From: Natronoflexus pectinivorans
Lineage (GTDB): Bacteria; Bacteroidota; Bacteroidia; Bacteroidales; Marinilabiliaceae
Direction of reading: 5' to 3'
NCBI RefSeq assembly: GCF_004345615.1
Contig: NZ_SLWK01000017.1
Coordinates: 1-64,000, forward strand
DNA: 64,000 bases
Shown here: one piece after another, positions 9,113-17,425 of the stretch
Layout of the letters: every line of letters starts with the position of its first letter
Position numbering within the stretch: the first letter of the stretch is position 1
Position numbers and translations under genes: made by a program
The notes under the pieces: model-generated
Database searches by the model: none
Seen by the model: the letters and a program-made list of their open reading frames with translations, nothing else
Told to the model about the DNA's origin: nothing

Positions 9113-9137
9113 CAGACTATTTTTCTATAAACTAAAC

Positions 9138-9863
9138 ATGATTTACATGTTGAAGTTAGCAATAGATCAGGGAAACAGTGCCATAAAATTTGGGGTTTTT
9201 GACCAACAGACATTAATTCACTTTGACAGTATTCCAAACAATGACCAAGGGAAACTGAAAAGTATCATCGGAGAGTACAAACCACAATCAGCAATCATTT
9301 GCAGTGTTACCGATACACTTAATATGTCTGTTTTCGATAAAATTGCAGGGAAGGTTGTTATATTAAATCATCAAACGCTCCTCCCCTTTTTTAATCATTA
9401 TAAAACACCCGAAACCCTGGGGAAAGACAGAATTGCTGCCGTAGCCGGTGCACAGAGCCTCTTCCCTGCCACCAACATATTAGTGATTGATGCAGGAACC
9501 GCAATCACTTACGACATTTTGCTGAATGACAAATACATAGGAGGAAGTATTTCTCCGGGAATGGAAACCAGATTTAAAGCCTTGAATCAGTTTACCGGTA
9601 AATTACCATTGATATCAAGAAATGAGGACAGCAACATTCCGGGAGAAACAACTAATCAGGCAATTGCATCAGGAGTAATTAATGGAATGATTTTTGAAAT
9701 AGAAGGCTACCGTGACTTCTGTATGAAAAACTGGGGTTCTCTACACACAATTATTACAGGTGGAGACTCAGATTTTTTTGTCAGAAAGTTAAAAAAGCCC
9801 ATCTTTGTAAATCAAAATTTAGTTTTGCTAGGACTAAATAGAATACTGGAAAACAATGCATAG
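9138..9863 (+). CDS. coaX: Type III pantothenate kinase
   Basis: Phosphorylates pantothenate, the first step of coenzyme A synthesis. About 240 residues long with the acetate-kinase-fold signatures of CoaX: AIDQGNSAIK near the N-terminus (P-loop equivalent), TLGKDRIAAVAGA in the middle, DAGTAITYD (adenosine motif) and GGSISPGM. Two in-frame starts are possible, ATG 9138 and ATG 9147; the second places the DQGN motif at the usual distance from Met and may be the true one. The 3' end overlaps the following outer-membrane protein gene by 8 bp, linking metabolism to an envelope operon, an order I regard as common in Bacteroidota. Confidence 0.93.
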   Translation: MIYMLKLAIDQGNSAIKFGVFDQQTLIHFDSIPNNDQGKLKSIIGEYKPQSAIICSVTDTLNMSVFDKIAGKVVILNHQTLLPFFNHYKTPETLGKDRIAAVAGAQSLFPATNILVIDAGTAITYDILLNDKYIGGSISPGMETRFKALNQFTGKLPLISRNEDSNIPGETTNQAIASGVINGMIFEIEGYRDFCMKNWGSLHTIITGGDSDFFVRKLKKPIFVNQNLVLLGLNRILENNA

Positions 9864-11130
9864 ACAAATCAAGCTTCTGCTTACAACAATTATTTTATTA
9901 TCAACAGTCGGCATCTCAACAGCCCAAACCAGAACATATTCACCTACCTCCAGGTATGGCATAGGCGAAATGAACTATCGTGGATTTGGTCGAAATGAAG
10001 CCATGGGCGGTACAGGTATCGGCGTTCGAACGTCCCGGCACTTAAACAGCCTAAATCCGGCATCGTACAGTGCCATAGACTCCCTTAATTTCTTTTTTGA
10101 GGTTGGTGTTTCAGGCAACAGTAATACCTTGTCGCACAATCATCAGTCTCAAACATTCTCTGATCTTTACTTTGATTATTTTGCGATTGGATTTCCAGTC
10201 AGCCCAAGAGTCAGAACCTCATTTGGAGTAAAACCAGTTTCACAAGCAGGATACCAATTTGAGATCATTCAATCACCTCAAGATAATCCGGTACTTCAAT
10301 CTGCCATTGGAACAGGAAATATCTCTTCCGCATATGGAGGGGTTGGTATTAAAATTAGCGACAATTTAAATCTGGGCGTTCATGCATCGTATTGGTTTGG
10401 AAACATCAAACACACCTCATTTAGTGAGTTTCTTGGAGATAACATAAGAGTTCACGGACTACAAAATCATCATCAGATTAACTCATTTATATTTGATTTT
10501 GGAGTACAGTATAATGTAAATGAACATTTAACGCTTGGAGCTGTATTCCGTCCAAGAACACCGATGCGGGGTAAAACATCAACCACATTGGCTACAGGTA
10601 GACAATATCAACTCGATGGTAGCCTGTTTTTTAATAGCGATACCATATCCAGCAGCACATTACGTTGGAACAACAACGAGTTTGAAATGCCTATGAATCT
10701 GGGAGTAGGTGCCTCATACAGATTTAATGAGCGATTTCTGCTAGCGATGGACTACTCTACTCAAAGGTGGAGCAGTGCTAATTTTCCGGACGACATAAGT
10801 CAAACAGTAAATACTAATATGCTCTCATTGGGTGCTGAACTTGTTCCAAATGAAAGAACAGCCACAAGGTATTTTCAACGTGTAAGGTATCGTGCAGGAC
10901 TGCGCTATTACGAAGACTATCTTAAATACAACAACAACCAAATTACAGATTTTGGCATGACATTTGGTTTAGGTTTACCAGTAGGAAGAACTTTTACGTC
11001 AATTAATCTAGGATTTGAATATGGCATGAGAGGAACATCTGACAGTAATGATTTATCGGAAACTTATACGAGGTTTACCTTAAACTTTACAATGCAGGAG
11101 TTTTGGTTCAGACAAAGAAGGTTTGATTAA
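9856..11130 (+). CDS. Predicted outer-membrane beta-barrel protein
   Basis: A 424-residue protein with a clear signal peptide (about residues 1-23, cleaved after STAQ) followed by alternating hydrophobic and polar strands, many aromatic residues and a Phe-rich C-terminus, as expected of an outer-membrane barrel. The N-terminal mature part (SRYGIGEMNYRGFGRNEAMGGTG, near residues 32-54, then LNPASYSA) recalls the PorV/FadL-like proteins of Bacteroidota, where such a plug region precedes the barrel. I do not assign a specific function. It overlaps coaX by 8 bp and is followed after 103 bp by a TPR protein gene, and probably shares the operon with lptC and ppiD. Confidence 0.8.
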   Translation: MHRQIKLLLTTIILLSTVGISTAQTRTYSPTSRYGIGEMNYRGFGRNEAMGGTGIGVRTSRHLNSLNPASYSAIDSLNFFFEVGVSGNSNTLSHNHQSQTFSDLYFDYFAIGFPVSPRVRTSFGVKPVSQAGYQFEIIQSPQDNPVLQSAIGTGNISSAYGGVGIKISDNLNLGVHASYWFGNIKHTSFSEFLGDNIRVHGLQNHHQINSFIFDFGVQYNVNEHLTLGAVFRPRTPMRGKTSTTLATGRQYQLDGSLFFNSDTISSSTLRWNNNEFEMPMNLGVGASYRFNERFLLAMDYSTQRWSSANFPDDISQTVNTNMLSLGAELVPNERTATRYFQRVRYRAGLRYYEDYLKYNNNQITDFGMTFGLGLPVGRTFTSINLGFEYGMRGTSDSNDLSETYTRFTLNFTMQEFWFRQRRFD

Positions 11131-11171
11131 ATTAGATCAGAATCAACAAACACAAACATAACAGCAAATTA

Positions 11172-11204
11172 GAGTCCATAATAGAACATTCTGTTCAAGG
11201 ACTC
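11172..11204 (+). other. Stem-loop between the outer-membrane and TPR genes
   Basis: GAGTCC at 11172-11177 pairs with GGACTC at 11199-11204, and inside it GAAC at 11184-11187 pairs with GTTC at 11193-11196. No T tract follows, so it is not a classical terminator; it may process or stabilise the mRNA between the two genes. Confidence 0.35.
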
Positions 11205-11233
11205 GGGAAAAGGCAATTTAAAACCACAGGATC

Positions 11234-12589
11234 ATGAAAGCAATAAAACTAATTGCTATTGGGTTGATCATCACATTCACCCAAACTTTAGCACAAACAG
11301 GACTAGAGTCCGGCACCAGGTACGGAATAGGCGAAGACAGTATTCGTTGTATCCGTAATCTGTCTCTCTATTCAGAAGATTTTCGTAATAATAACATCAA
11401 CGATGCATGGAATTCATGGATTCAAGTTTTAGACGAATGTCCGGCAGCACACGTTAATATTTACATTGACGGCATAAACATGGTGCGCCAGAGACTGGGA
11501 GAAACAAGAGACCCTGCAAAATTTGAAGAACTTTATCAGCTATTGATGCGAGTGTATGACCAGCGGATGGAACACTTTGGAGATCATCCAAGGGTTCCTA
11601 CCCCTATTATTAAAGGCAACAAAGCACTTGATATGCTTAGATATAAGAGGAACGACAATCAGGTTCTTCGTGAAGCGTACGTTTTGCTTGACGAGTCGAT
11701 AAACGAATTAAAGCGGCGCTCGCAAGTTCCTGTATTGGCAACCTACATGAGCAGTTCAGTTCAACTTTATCGAATGGGTGAATTAACTGCCGAAGATCTT
11801 GTAAAAAACTATACCACTGTTTCCGAAATAGTAGATTTTCAGTTAAGAGATCAAAGTTTTGCCAGCCAGCATGAAACACTTAACACTGTAAAAGAGAGTG
11901 TAGAAAGTTTGTTTGTAAACAGTGGCGCAGCCAATTGTGAGGTAATTGAAAAATTATATGCTCCTCAACTGGAAGAGAATAAATACGACCTAAGCTGGTT
12001 AAGAAGAGTAAACCAATTACTAGCCAGAGGTTTGTGTGAGGACTCTGAACTGCTTTATCAGGTCTCTGAATATCAGCACAACATTGAACCATCTGGAGCA
12101 TCTGCATACGGGTTGGCCAGAATGCATCTGAAAGCCAGAAACTTTGACAGAGCCATTGAATATTTTGGTGAAGCTATAGAACTCACCGAAGATGATAATC
12201 AACGAGGAGAATATTTGCACCAATTGGCTCAGATTCACCTGTCAAAAGGAAATTATCCTGCATCCAGAAGATATGCACTTCGTGCCATTGATGCAAGACC
12301 CAATTGGGGCGCTCCGTTTATGACCATTGGCAGAGCCTATGCAGCAGCTGCTGATCAGGTAGGAAACGATGATTTTGAAAAGAAAGCCGTATACTGGGCA
12401 GCAGTAGATAAATTTATGAGAGCAAAATCTGTTGACTCATCATTTGAATCAGAGGCAAATTCGCAAATCAGAGCTTTCTCCGAGCATTTCCCGGCCACCG
12501 AAGAGATATTCTTTAGAGGTCTTGAAGCCGGAGCTACATACACCGTAGGTGGATGGATAAATGAGAGAACCACAGTACGAACCAGATAA
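11234..12589 (+). CDS. Secreted TPR-repeat protein of unknown function
   Basis: A 451-residue protein with a signal peptide (residues 1-20, ending TLAQ) and tetratricopeptide-like helices, clearest at about 285-350 (YGLARMHLKARNFDRAIEYF, then YLHQLAQIHLSKGNYPASRR). It is therefore expected in the periplasm as a protein-binding scaffold. The mature N-terminus contains TRYGIGEDSIRC, echoing SRYGIGEM in the preceding outer-membrane protein. Position between a barrel protein and lptC suggests a part in outer-membrane biogenesis, but no specific role can be read. Its end overlaps the lptC reading frame by 29 bp. Confidence 0.8.
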   Translation: MKAIKLIAIGLIITFTQTLAQTGLESGTRYGIGEDSIRCIRNLSLYSEDFRNNNINDAWNSWIQVLDECPAAHVNIYIDGINMVRQRLGETRDPAKFEELYQLLMRVYDQRMEHFGDHPRVPTPIIKGNKALDMLRYKRNDNQVLREAYVLLDESINELKRRSQVPVLATYMSSSVQLYRMGELTAEDLVKNYTTVSEIVDFQLRDQSFASQHETLNTVKESVESLFVNSGAANCEVIEKLYAPQLEENKYDLSWLRRVNQLLARGLCEDSELLYQVSEYQHNIEPSGASAYGLARMHLKARNFDRAIEYFGEAIELTEDDNQRGEYLHQLAQIHLSKGNYPASRRYALRAIDARPNWGAPFMTIGRAYAAAADQVGNDDFEKKAVYWAAVDKFMRAKSVDSSFESEANSQIRAFSEHFPATEEIFFRGLEAGATYTVGGWINERTTVRTR

Positions 12590-13274
12590 TAATAGTGCTC
12601 ATTTGAAAACAGCACCATTATACAGGCTAAAAACCATTGATTTAATTAAGGCAGGTAGCGTTTTTACACTACTTGCCTTAATGGTTTCTGTTTCCTCCTG
12701 TAAGCCTAACAGGCCGGAAGAGATACAGGAGCTCACCAACCGGGAAGAACTACCCAGTTTAATCCTTCATGATCTGACAGCCACCATTACCGATTCGGGA
12801 AAAATTAAATACCAGTTTATAACCCCCGAAATGCTTCAATTTGATCAACGAAAGGAACCAACTATTGAATTCCCAAAAGGCCTTCACCTTTTCGTTTATA
12901 ATAACGAGCAAGAGGTTGATGCGCAGATAAAAAGTAACGAAGCCATATATTATCAGGACGACGATTTATGGGAACTGCGCAACGATGTTGAAGCAGTTAA
13001 TACCGACGGAGATGTAATCAATACTGAGTTGCTTTTTTGGGATGCACAAAAAGAGATCATCTATTCAGATCAGTTTATAAAAATTACCACCGACACAGAA
13101 ATCATTACCGGATACGGATTTGAGTCAGATGAAAGAATGCAAAACTACATCATTAAAAACATCAGTGGTATTTTGCAGGTTGATGATTTACAAACCGGAA
13201 CTGCTTCAGAAGATGAGCCGGAAGTTATCGCGCCCGAAAGGAATCAACAACGACCAACAATTTCGGAAGATTAA
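12561..13274 (+). CDS. lptC: LPS export protein LptC
   Basis: Periplasmic bridge component of the Lpt machine that passes lipopolysaccharide from the LptBFG transporter to LptA. The 237-residue protein has a hydrophobic segment at about 31-46 ending in VSSC with Cys47, which could act as a lipobox if the long N-terminus is not used. The mature region has the repeating beta-jellyroll layout of LptC, with QIKSNEAIYYQDDDLWELRNDVEA and TELLFWDAQKEIIYSD as the clearest stretches (each broken over strands). The ATG at 12561 lies inside the preceding TPR gene; a shorter start nearer the lipobox is possible. Next comes a CNNM/CBS protein gene, 78 bp on. Confidence 0.85.
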   Translation: MREPQYEPDNNSAHLKTAPLYRLKTIDLIKAGSVFTLLALMVSVSSCKPNRPEEIQELTNREELPSLILHDLTATITDSGKIKYQFITPEMLQFDQRKEPTIEFPKGLHLFVYNNEQEVDAQIKSNEAIYYQDDDLWELRNDVEAVNTDGDVINTELLFWDAQKEIIYSDQFIKITTDTEIITGYGFESDERMQNYIIKNISGILQVDDLQTGTASEDEPEVIAPERNQQRPTISED

Positions 13275-13296
13275 AAACCATACGGTTTTTAATCTT
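13267..13296 (+). terminator. Hairpin across the lptC stop codon
   Basis: A perfect 13-bp inverted repeat (13267-13279 with 13284-13296, loop ATAC) starts inside the last codons of lptC and includes its stop. The stem is mostly A-T with two G-C pairs and only a short T/A tail follows, so it is more likely an attenuator or processing hairpin than a full stop. Confidence 0.45.
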
Positions 13297-13352
13297 TAAA
13301 GAAATTACTAACTTTAAACCTCATTTAAACTCAGGAAAGAAAACCGCAACCA

Positions 13353-14615
13353 ATGGATCAGGCATCTGTTATTCTGCTTACTTTAATTCTTTCAGCATTC
13401 TTCTCAGGAAGTGAGATGGCTTTTCTTTCCTCCAACAAACTTCTGATTGAGCTTAATCGAAAGCGTACACCGCGTTTGAGCAAAATAACCGATCGGTTTC
13501 ATTCCAATCCGGGGCTATTCATTTCCACCATATTAATAGGAAATAACATCGCGTTGGTGGTATATGGTATATATATGGCCAACCTGATAGAGCCTGAAAT
13601 AAATCGCTTCTTCGAAAGTGATTTTCCTGTGTTGTTTATCCAAACAATCATAAGTACCATCATCATACTTGTTGTTGCTGAATTTCTCCCCAAAATCCTA
13701 TTCAGGTTAAACCCCGGGTTTACCTTAAACCTTCTTTCGATTCCCCTTTTCATCTTTTACTCAATATTTTTCCCGTTTTCAAAACTCGTATTAGGTTTTT
13801 CCAATTTTTTCATTAGAAAAATATTGAAAGCTCCCGGCATCCCTAAAGATAGCAGCATAGTTATTGGTGCTGTTGATTTGAGTCATCTCATAACCGAACA
13901 TCAGGAAAAAGCAGATGAAGACGAACCCATGCCGGAAGAGATGAAGTTTTTTAAGAATGCACTTGATTTTTCCAACATAAAAGTAAGAGAATGTCTGATA
14001 CCCCGAACAGAAATTGCGGCGTGTGATATTGACGAAACACTGGATAATATCAGACAAAAATTTATTGAAACAGGACATTCTAAGATCCTAATTTTCAAAG
14101 GAAACATTGACGACATCATTGGGTACGTGCATGTTTCATCCCTGTTTAGAAATCCACAACGATTAAGGAACATCATCAGTCCTTTGTCGGTAGTACCGGA
14201 AACAATGGCAGCCAGCAAACTCCTTGAAACCTTTACCAAAGAGCATAAAAGCATCGCACTTGTTGTTGATGAGTTTGGTGGCACAGCAGGAATTGTAACT
14301 CTGGAGGATATCCTAGAGGAGATATTCGGAGAAATAGACGATGAACACGACACTTCCGATCTGATTGAGAAACAGATTGACGAATACACCTATCAATTCA
14401 GTGGTCGCTTTGAGATAGACTACCTAAACGACAAATACCCTACCTTGCAACTCCCGGTATCGGACAATTATGAAACGCTTGCAGGTCTTATTTTATTTAA
14501 AAACGAGGCCATTCCGGCGCCAAATGAAGAGTTAGATTTTGAACATTTCAACATACAGATAATTGAAGCGACAAAATCCAAGGTCGAACTTGTTCAAATC
14601 TCTATAAAAGCCTGA
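13353..14615 (+). CDS. CNNM/CorC-family membrane protein with CBS pair (GldE-like)
   Basis: A 420-residue protein: an N-terminal CNNM (DUF21) membrane domain with three to four helices within about residues 1-150 (starting LLTLILSAFFSGSEMAF), a tandem CBS nucleotide-binding domain at about 200-330 (RECLIPRTEIAA, GFGGTAGIVT-like region ending LEDILEEIFGEIDDEHD), and a C-terminal CorC/HlyC domain. Family members are linked to Mg or other cation efflux; the Bacteroidota group includes GldE, tied to gliding. Either label fits, and no gliding genes are seen nearby. It follows lptC by 78 bp and precedes a terminator-like element. Confidence 0.88.
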   Translation: MDQASVILLTLILSAFFSGSEMAFLSSNKLLIELNRKRTPRLSKITDRFHSNPGLFISTILIGNNIALVVYGIYMANLIEPEINRFFESDFPVLFIQTIISTIIILVVAEFLPKILFRLNPGFTLNLLSIPLFIFYSIFFPFSKLVLGFSNFFIRKILKAPGIPKDSSIVIGAVDLSHLITEHQEKADEDEPMPEEMKFFKNALDFSNIKVRECLIPRTEIAACDIDETLDNIRQKFIETGHSKILIFKGNIDDIIGYVHVSSLFRNPQRLRNIISPLSVVPETMAASKLLETFTKEHKSIALVVDEFGGTAGIVTLEDILEEIFGEIDDEHDTSDLIEKQIDEYTYQFSGRFEIDYLNDKYPTLQLPVSDNYETLAGLILFKNEAIPAPNEELDFEHFNIQIIEATKSKVELVQISIKA

Positions 14616-14649
14616 CATACAAACCACTTATCGCATTAACACAACATAG

Positions 14650-14707
14650 TGCTTCACATATAAATATATGATTTAATCAGGTTTAGAATCATGTAAAGCA
14701 TTTTTTT
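14650..14707 (+). terminator. Probable terminator after the CNNM/CBS gene
   Basis: TGCTTCACAT at 14650-14659 pairs with ATGTAAAGCA at 14691-14700 with a single mismatch, and seven T residues follow (14701-14707). The loop is long (31 bases) but contains a further ATGATT/AATCAT pair. It could separate ppiD from the upstream genes. Confidence 0.5.
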
Positions 14708-14757
14708 GTATATTCGTAGTCTGTTTTAAAAAGCTAAATATTAAATCTGTATTTCGA

Positions 14758-16851
14758 ATGGCAACTTTAGAAACATTACGTAGAAAAGGAGGTCTTCTTG
14801 TAGCCATATTTATTGGCTTTGCCCTGTTTGCATTTATCATGATGGATTTTATGGGGTCTGGAGGTTCTGTATTTTCAGGATCTCAGGATGAAGTCGCAAA
14901 TATAAACGGCACCTCAGTAAGCATCCAGGAATTCCAGAATAGAGTAACCGAGATGGAAGAGTTCAACAAACTCAACCGTGGAGTATCCTCCCTCTCAGAG
15001 GAAGAGGTACACAGGTTAAGAGAAGAGGTCTGGATGCAAATGGTCAATCAGATCCTGCTGGAAGAACAATATGAAGAACTTGGGATTAGGGTTACATCAG
15101 AAGAATTGATGGACATGGTAACCGGAAGAAACATTCACCCGGCCATTCGTCAGCATCCCTTATTTGCCAACCCACAAACAGGAGCGTTTGACCAACAACA
15201 GGTTGTCAACTTCCTGATGATGAAGAACAGTGACCACATTGCATATTTCTATTGGATGATGATGGAAGAGCAGCTCATGAATGAAAGAGCCTACAACAAA
15301 TTTTCCACCGCCATCAAAAGAGGGATGTTTGTACCATCTATATGGAAAGATTCTGAAATAAGCTCGCGAAGTCATGCTGTTGACTTTGAGTTTGTTACTG
15401 CAAGGTTTACATCCATCGACGATGCTGATGTAATTGTTACCGACAACGAAATCAGAGATTATTACAACAGAAACCGCAACAGATTTAAACAAGAGGCCTC
15501 AAGGGCCATAGAGTATGTAACTTTTGTAATTGAGCCAACTGAGGAGGACAGACGTGCTGCTGAGGATTGGATCAACAATATGTATGATCGTTTCTCGGCT
15601 GAGGATCTTGACGCTGCTCAATTTGTTAATCTGAACTCTGATGAGCCATTTACAGGTCGAAACTATCGTGCATCAGAATTAAGTTCCAGACTAGAGCAGT
15701 TTGTGACCAATGCTTCAGTTGGTGACGTACATGGACCATATCTTGAAAATGAGAGCTACAGATTAACCCGTCTGGTTGCCGTCAATAATATTCCTGATTC
15801 TGTACGTGCACGTCACATATTAATTCAGGAAATGACACCGGCAGAGAGCCATGCCGTAGCAGACAGTTTAATGAATTTAATAATAGGCGGTGCAAATTTT
15901 GCCACTCTGGCTCGTGAATACTCAACAGATCCCGGATCAGCCGTTAATGGAGGTGATTTGGGCTGGTTCCGCGAAGGAATGATGGTTCAGCCATTCAATG
16001 ATGCTGCATTTCAGGGAAGCACCGGTGACATTGTAAAAGTTGAAACTCAATTTGGTGTGCATATCATCAACATTCAACAACAAGGCAGACCAACACCTAA
16101 ATATCAGATTGCAACACTGGCAAGAAACATCAACTACAGCTCAAGAACTTATCAGGATGTATACACTAGGGCAACTCGTTTTGCCGCTGTAAATAATACA
16201 CCTGAGAAATTTAATCAGGCAATTGAAGAGGAAGGATTAACTAAACGTTTTGGTCGTAACATCAGAGAGAATGACAGATCGGTTGGCGCTCTTCAAAATT
16301 CAAGAGAAGTGGTAAGATGGGCATATGAAGCATCAGAAGGAGCTATGTCGCCTGCATTTGAACTTGGCGACCAATTTGTAGTGGCTCATCTCACAACTGT
16401 TAACAGAGAAGGAGTAAGACCTTTGGCTGACGTAAGAAGTGAAATTGAGCGCCAATTACGCAATGATAAAAAAGCGGAGATTTTGAAAGCAAGATTCCAG
16501 GATAAAGCAGCTACCGGATTAGACATGGAAGCCATCGCAGAAGCACTTGGTGAAACAGTAATGGTAGCTAATGGTGTTACTTTTGGATCTTTTCAGGTTC
16601 CAGGCGCCGGCGTTGAACCTGCGTTGGTTTCGTTGGCCGCTCATGCACCACTAAACCAAATTTCTGTTCCTGTAAGAGGAAACAATGGCGTTTATGTGGT
16701 ACGGGTAACCAATATTGAAGAACGTGAACCTTCTGTTGAGAACATCATGCGGGAAATCAATCAGAATCTGACCATGAAAGTCGACCATCATCTGATTGAA
16801 AACATGATAGAGGAAGCTTCAATAGTTGACAGAAGATTAAGGTTTTATTAA
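14758..16851 (+). CDS. Membrane-anchored peptidyl-prolyl isomerase (PpiD/SurA-like)
   Basis: Periplasmic folding chaperone of 697 residues. An N-terminal membrane anchor (about residues 12-33, GGLLVAIFIGFALFAFIMMD) is followed by a SurA_N-type chaperone region (INGTSVSIQEFQNRV onward), a parvulin rotamase domain at about 345-445 (VRARHILIQEM, then GGDLGWFREGMMVQPFNDAAF) and a second, degenerate parvulin-like half towards the C-terminus. This is the PpiD layout used to help outer-membrane proteins fold as they leave the Sec translocon. It ends the plus-strand envelope run and is followed by two hairpins. Length is a little above the E. coli PpiD. Confidence 0.9.
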   Translation: MATLETLRRKGGLLVAIFIGFALFAFIMMDFMGSGGSVFSGSQDEVANINGTSVSIQEFQNRVTEMEEFNKLNRGVSSLSEEEVHRLREEVWMQMVNQILLEEQYEELGIRVTSEELMDMVTGRNIHPAIRQHPLFANPQTGAFDQQQVVNFLMMKNSDHIAYFYWMMMEEQLMNERAYNKFSTAIKRGMFVPSIWKDSEISSRSHAVDFEFVTARFTSIDDADVIVTDNEIRDYYNRNRNRFKQEASRAIEYVTFVIEPTEEDRRAAEDWINNMYDRFSAEDLDAAQFVNLNSDEPFTGRNYRASELSSRLEQFVTNASVGDVHGPYLENESYRLTRLVAVNNIPDSVRARHILIQEMTPAESHAVADSLMNLIIGGANFATLAREYSTDPGSAVNGGDLGWFREGMMVQPFNDAAFQGSTGDIVKVETQFGVHIINIQQQGRPTPKYQIATLARNINYSSRTYQDVYTRATRFAAVNNTPEKFNQAIEEEGLTKRFGRNIRENDRSVGALQNSREVVRWAYEASEGAMSPAFELGDQFVVAHLTTVNREGVRPLADVRSEIERQLRNDKKAEILKARFQDKAATGLDMEAIAEALGETVMVANGVTFGSFQVPGAGVEPALVSLAAHAPLNQISVPVRGNNGVYVVRVTNIEEREPSVENIMREINQNLTMKVDHHLIENMIEEASIVDRRLRFY

Positions 16852-16861
16852 AAAATCAGGG

Positions 16862-16890
16862 ATCTGAGCAGTATTATCTTCTGCTCAGAT
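16862..16890 (-). terminator. Hairpin, probable leftward terminator
   Basis: Perfect 10-bp arms, ATCTGAGCAG at 16862-16871 and CTGCTCAGAT at 16881-16890, with a 9-base loop. On the minus strand a run of six T follows within a few bases, so it could stop transcription from the yqeY side before it enters ppiD. It sits just after the ppiD stop. Confidence 0.5.
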
Positions 16891-16901
16891 AAGAAATAAC
16901 A

Positions 16902-16934
16902 AAAAACGGCTGCTTCACAGAAGCAGCCGTTTTT
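16902..16934. terminator. Bidirectional rho-independent terminator between ppiD and yqeY
   Basis: A perfect 15-bp stem: 16902-16916 pairs with 16920-16934 around an ACA loop. The core ACGGCTGCTTC is GC-rich and is flanked by five A on one side and five T on the other, so it works on both strands, closing both the ppiD run and the dcw cluster, whose last gene ends at 16964. Confidence 0.85.
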
Positions 16935-16963
16935 ATATCATACCCTCCTCAGTTAATTTATTA

Positions 16964-17413
16964 TTAGCTCAACAACTTCTTTACCATGGCTGAAATATCC
17001 TTCCCATCTGCTTTACCGGCAAGCATAGAAGAAGCAACTCCCATCACCTTACCCATCTCTTTCATGGATGAAGCGCCCGTAGTTACGATGATCTCTTTCA
17101 CAGCAGATTCAAGCTCTTCAGCGGTTAACTGAACCGGAAGATATCCTGATATCACTTCAGCCTCCTGATTCTCCTGATCGGCCATTTCCTGACGATTTTG
17201 GGTAGCATAAATCTCCGCAGAATCACGTCTTTGCTTCACCATTTTCTGCAAAATGCGAACCTCATCAGACTCAGAAACTTCACCACCCGCATTTTTGGCC
17301 GTACGTGCCTCAAGCAACTCTTTTTTGATGGATCTGAGTGCGTCTAAACGCACTTTTTCGCGAGCCTTCATGGCTGCCTTAATATCTTCATTTACTTTTT
17401 CAAACAAACTCAT
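16964..17413 (-). CDS. yqeY: GatB/YqeY domain protein
   Basis: A 149-residue protein corresponding to the stand-alone YqeY form of the C-terminal helical domain of the GatB amidotransferase subunit; it starts MSLFEKVNEDIKAAMKAREK and ends with the small helical domain SMKEMGKVMGVASSMLAGKA (split over helices). The domain binds tRNA in GatB; the role of the free protein is not established. It lies 12 bp downstream of ftsZ and is the last gene of the dcw cluster before a strong bidirectional terminator, so it is likely cotranscribed with ftsZ. Confidence 0.9.
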   Translation of the reverse strand: MSLFEKVNEDIKAAMKAREKVRLDALRSIKKELLEARTAKNAGGEVSESDEVRILQKMVKQRRDSAEIYATQNRQEMADQENQEAEVISGYLPVQLTAEELESAVKEIIVTTGASSMKEMGKVMGVASSMLAGKADGKDISAMVKKLLS

Positions 17414-17425
17414 AATCTTTTACTT

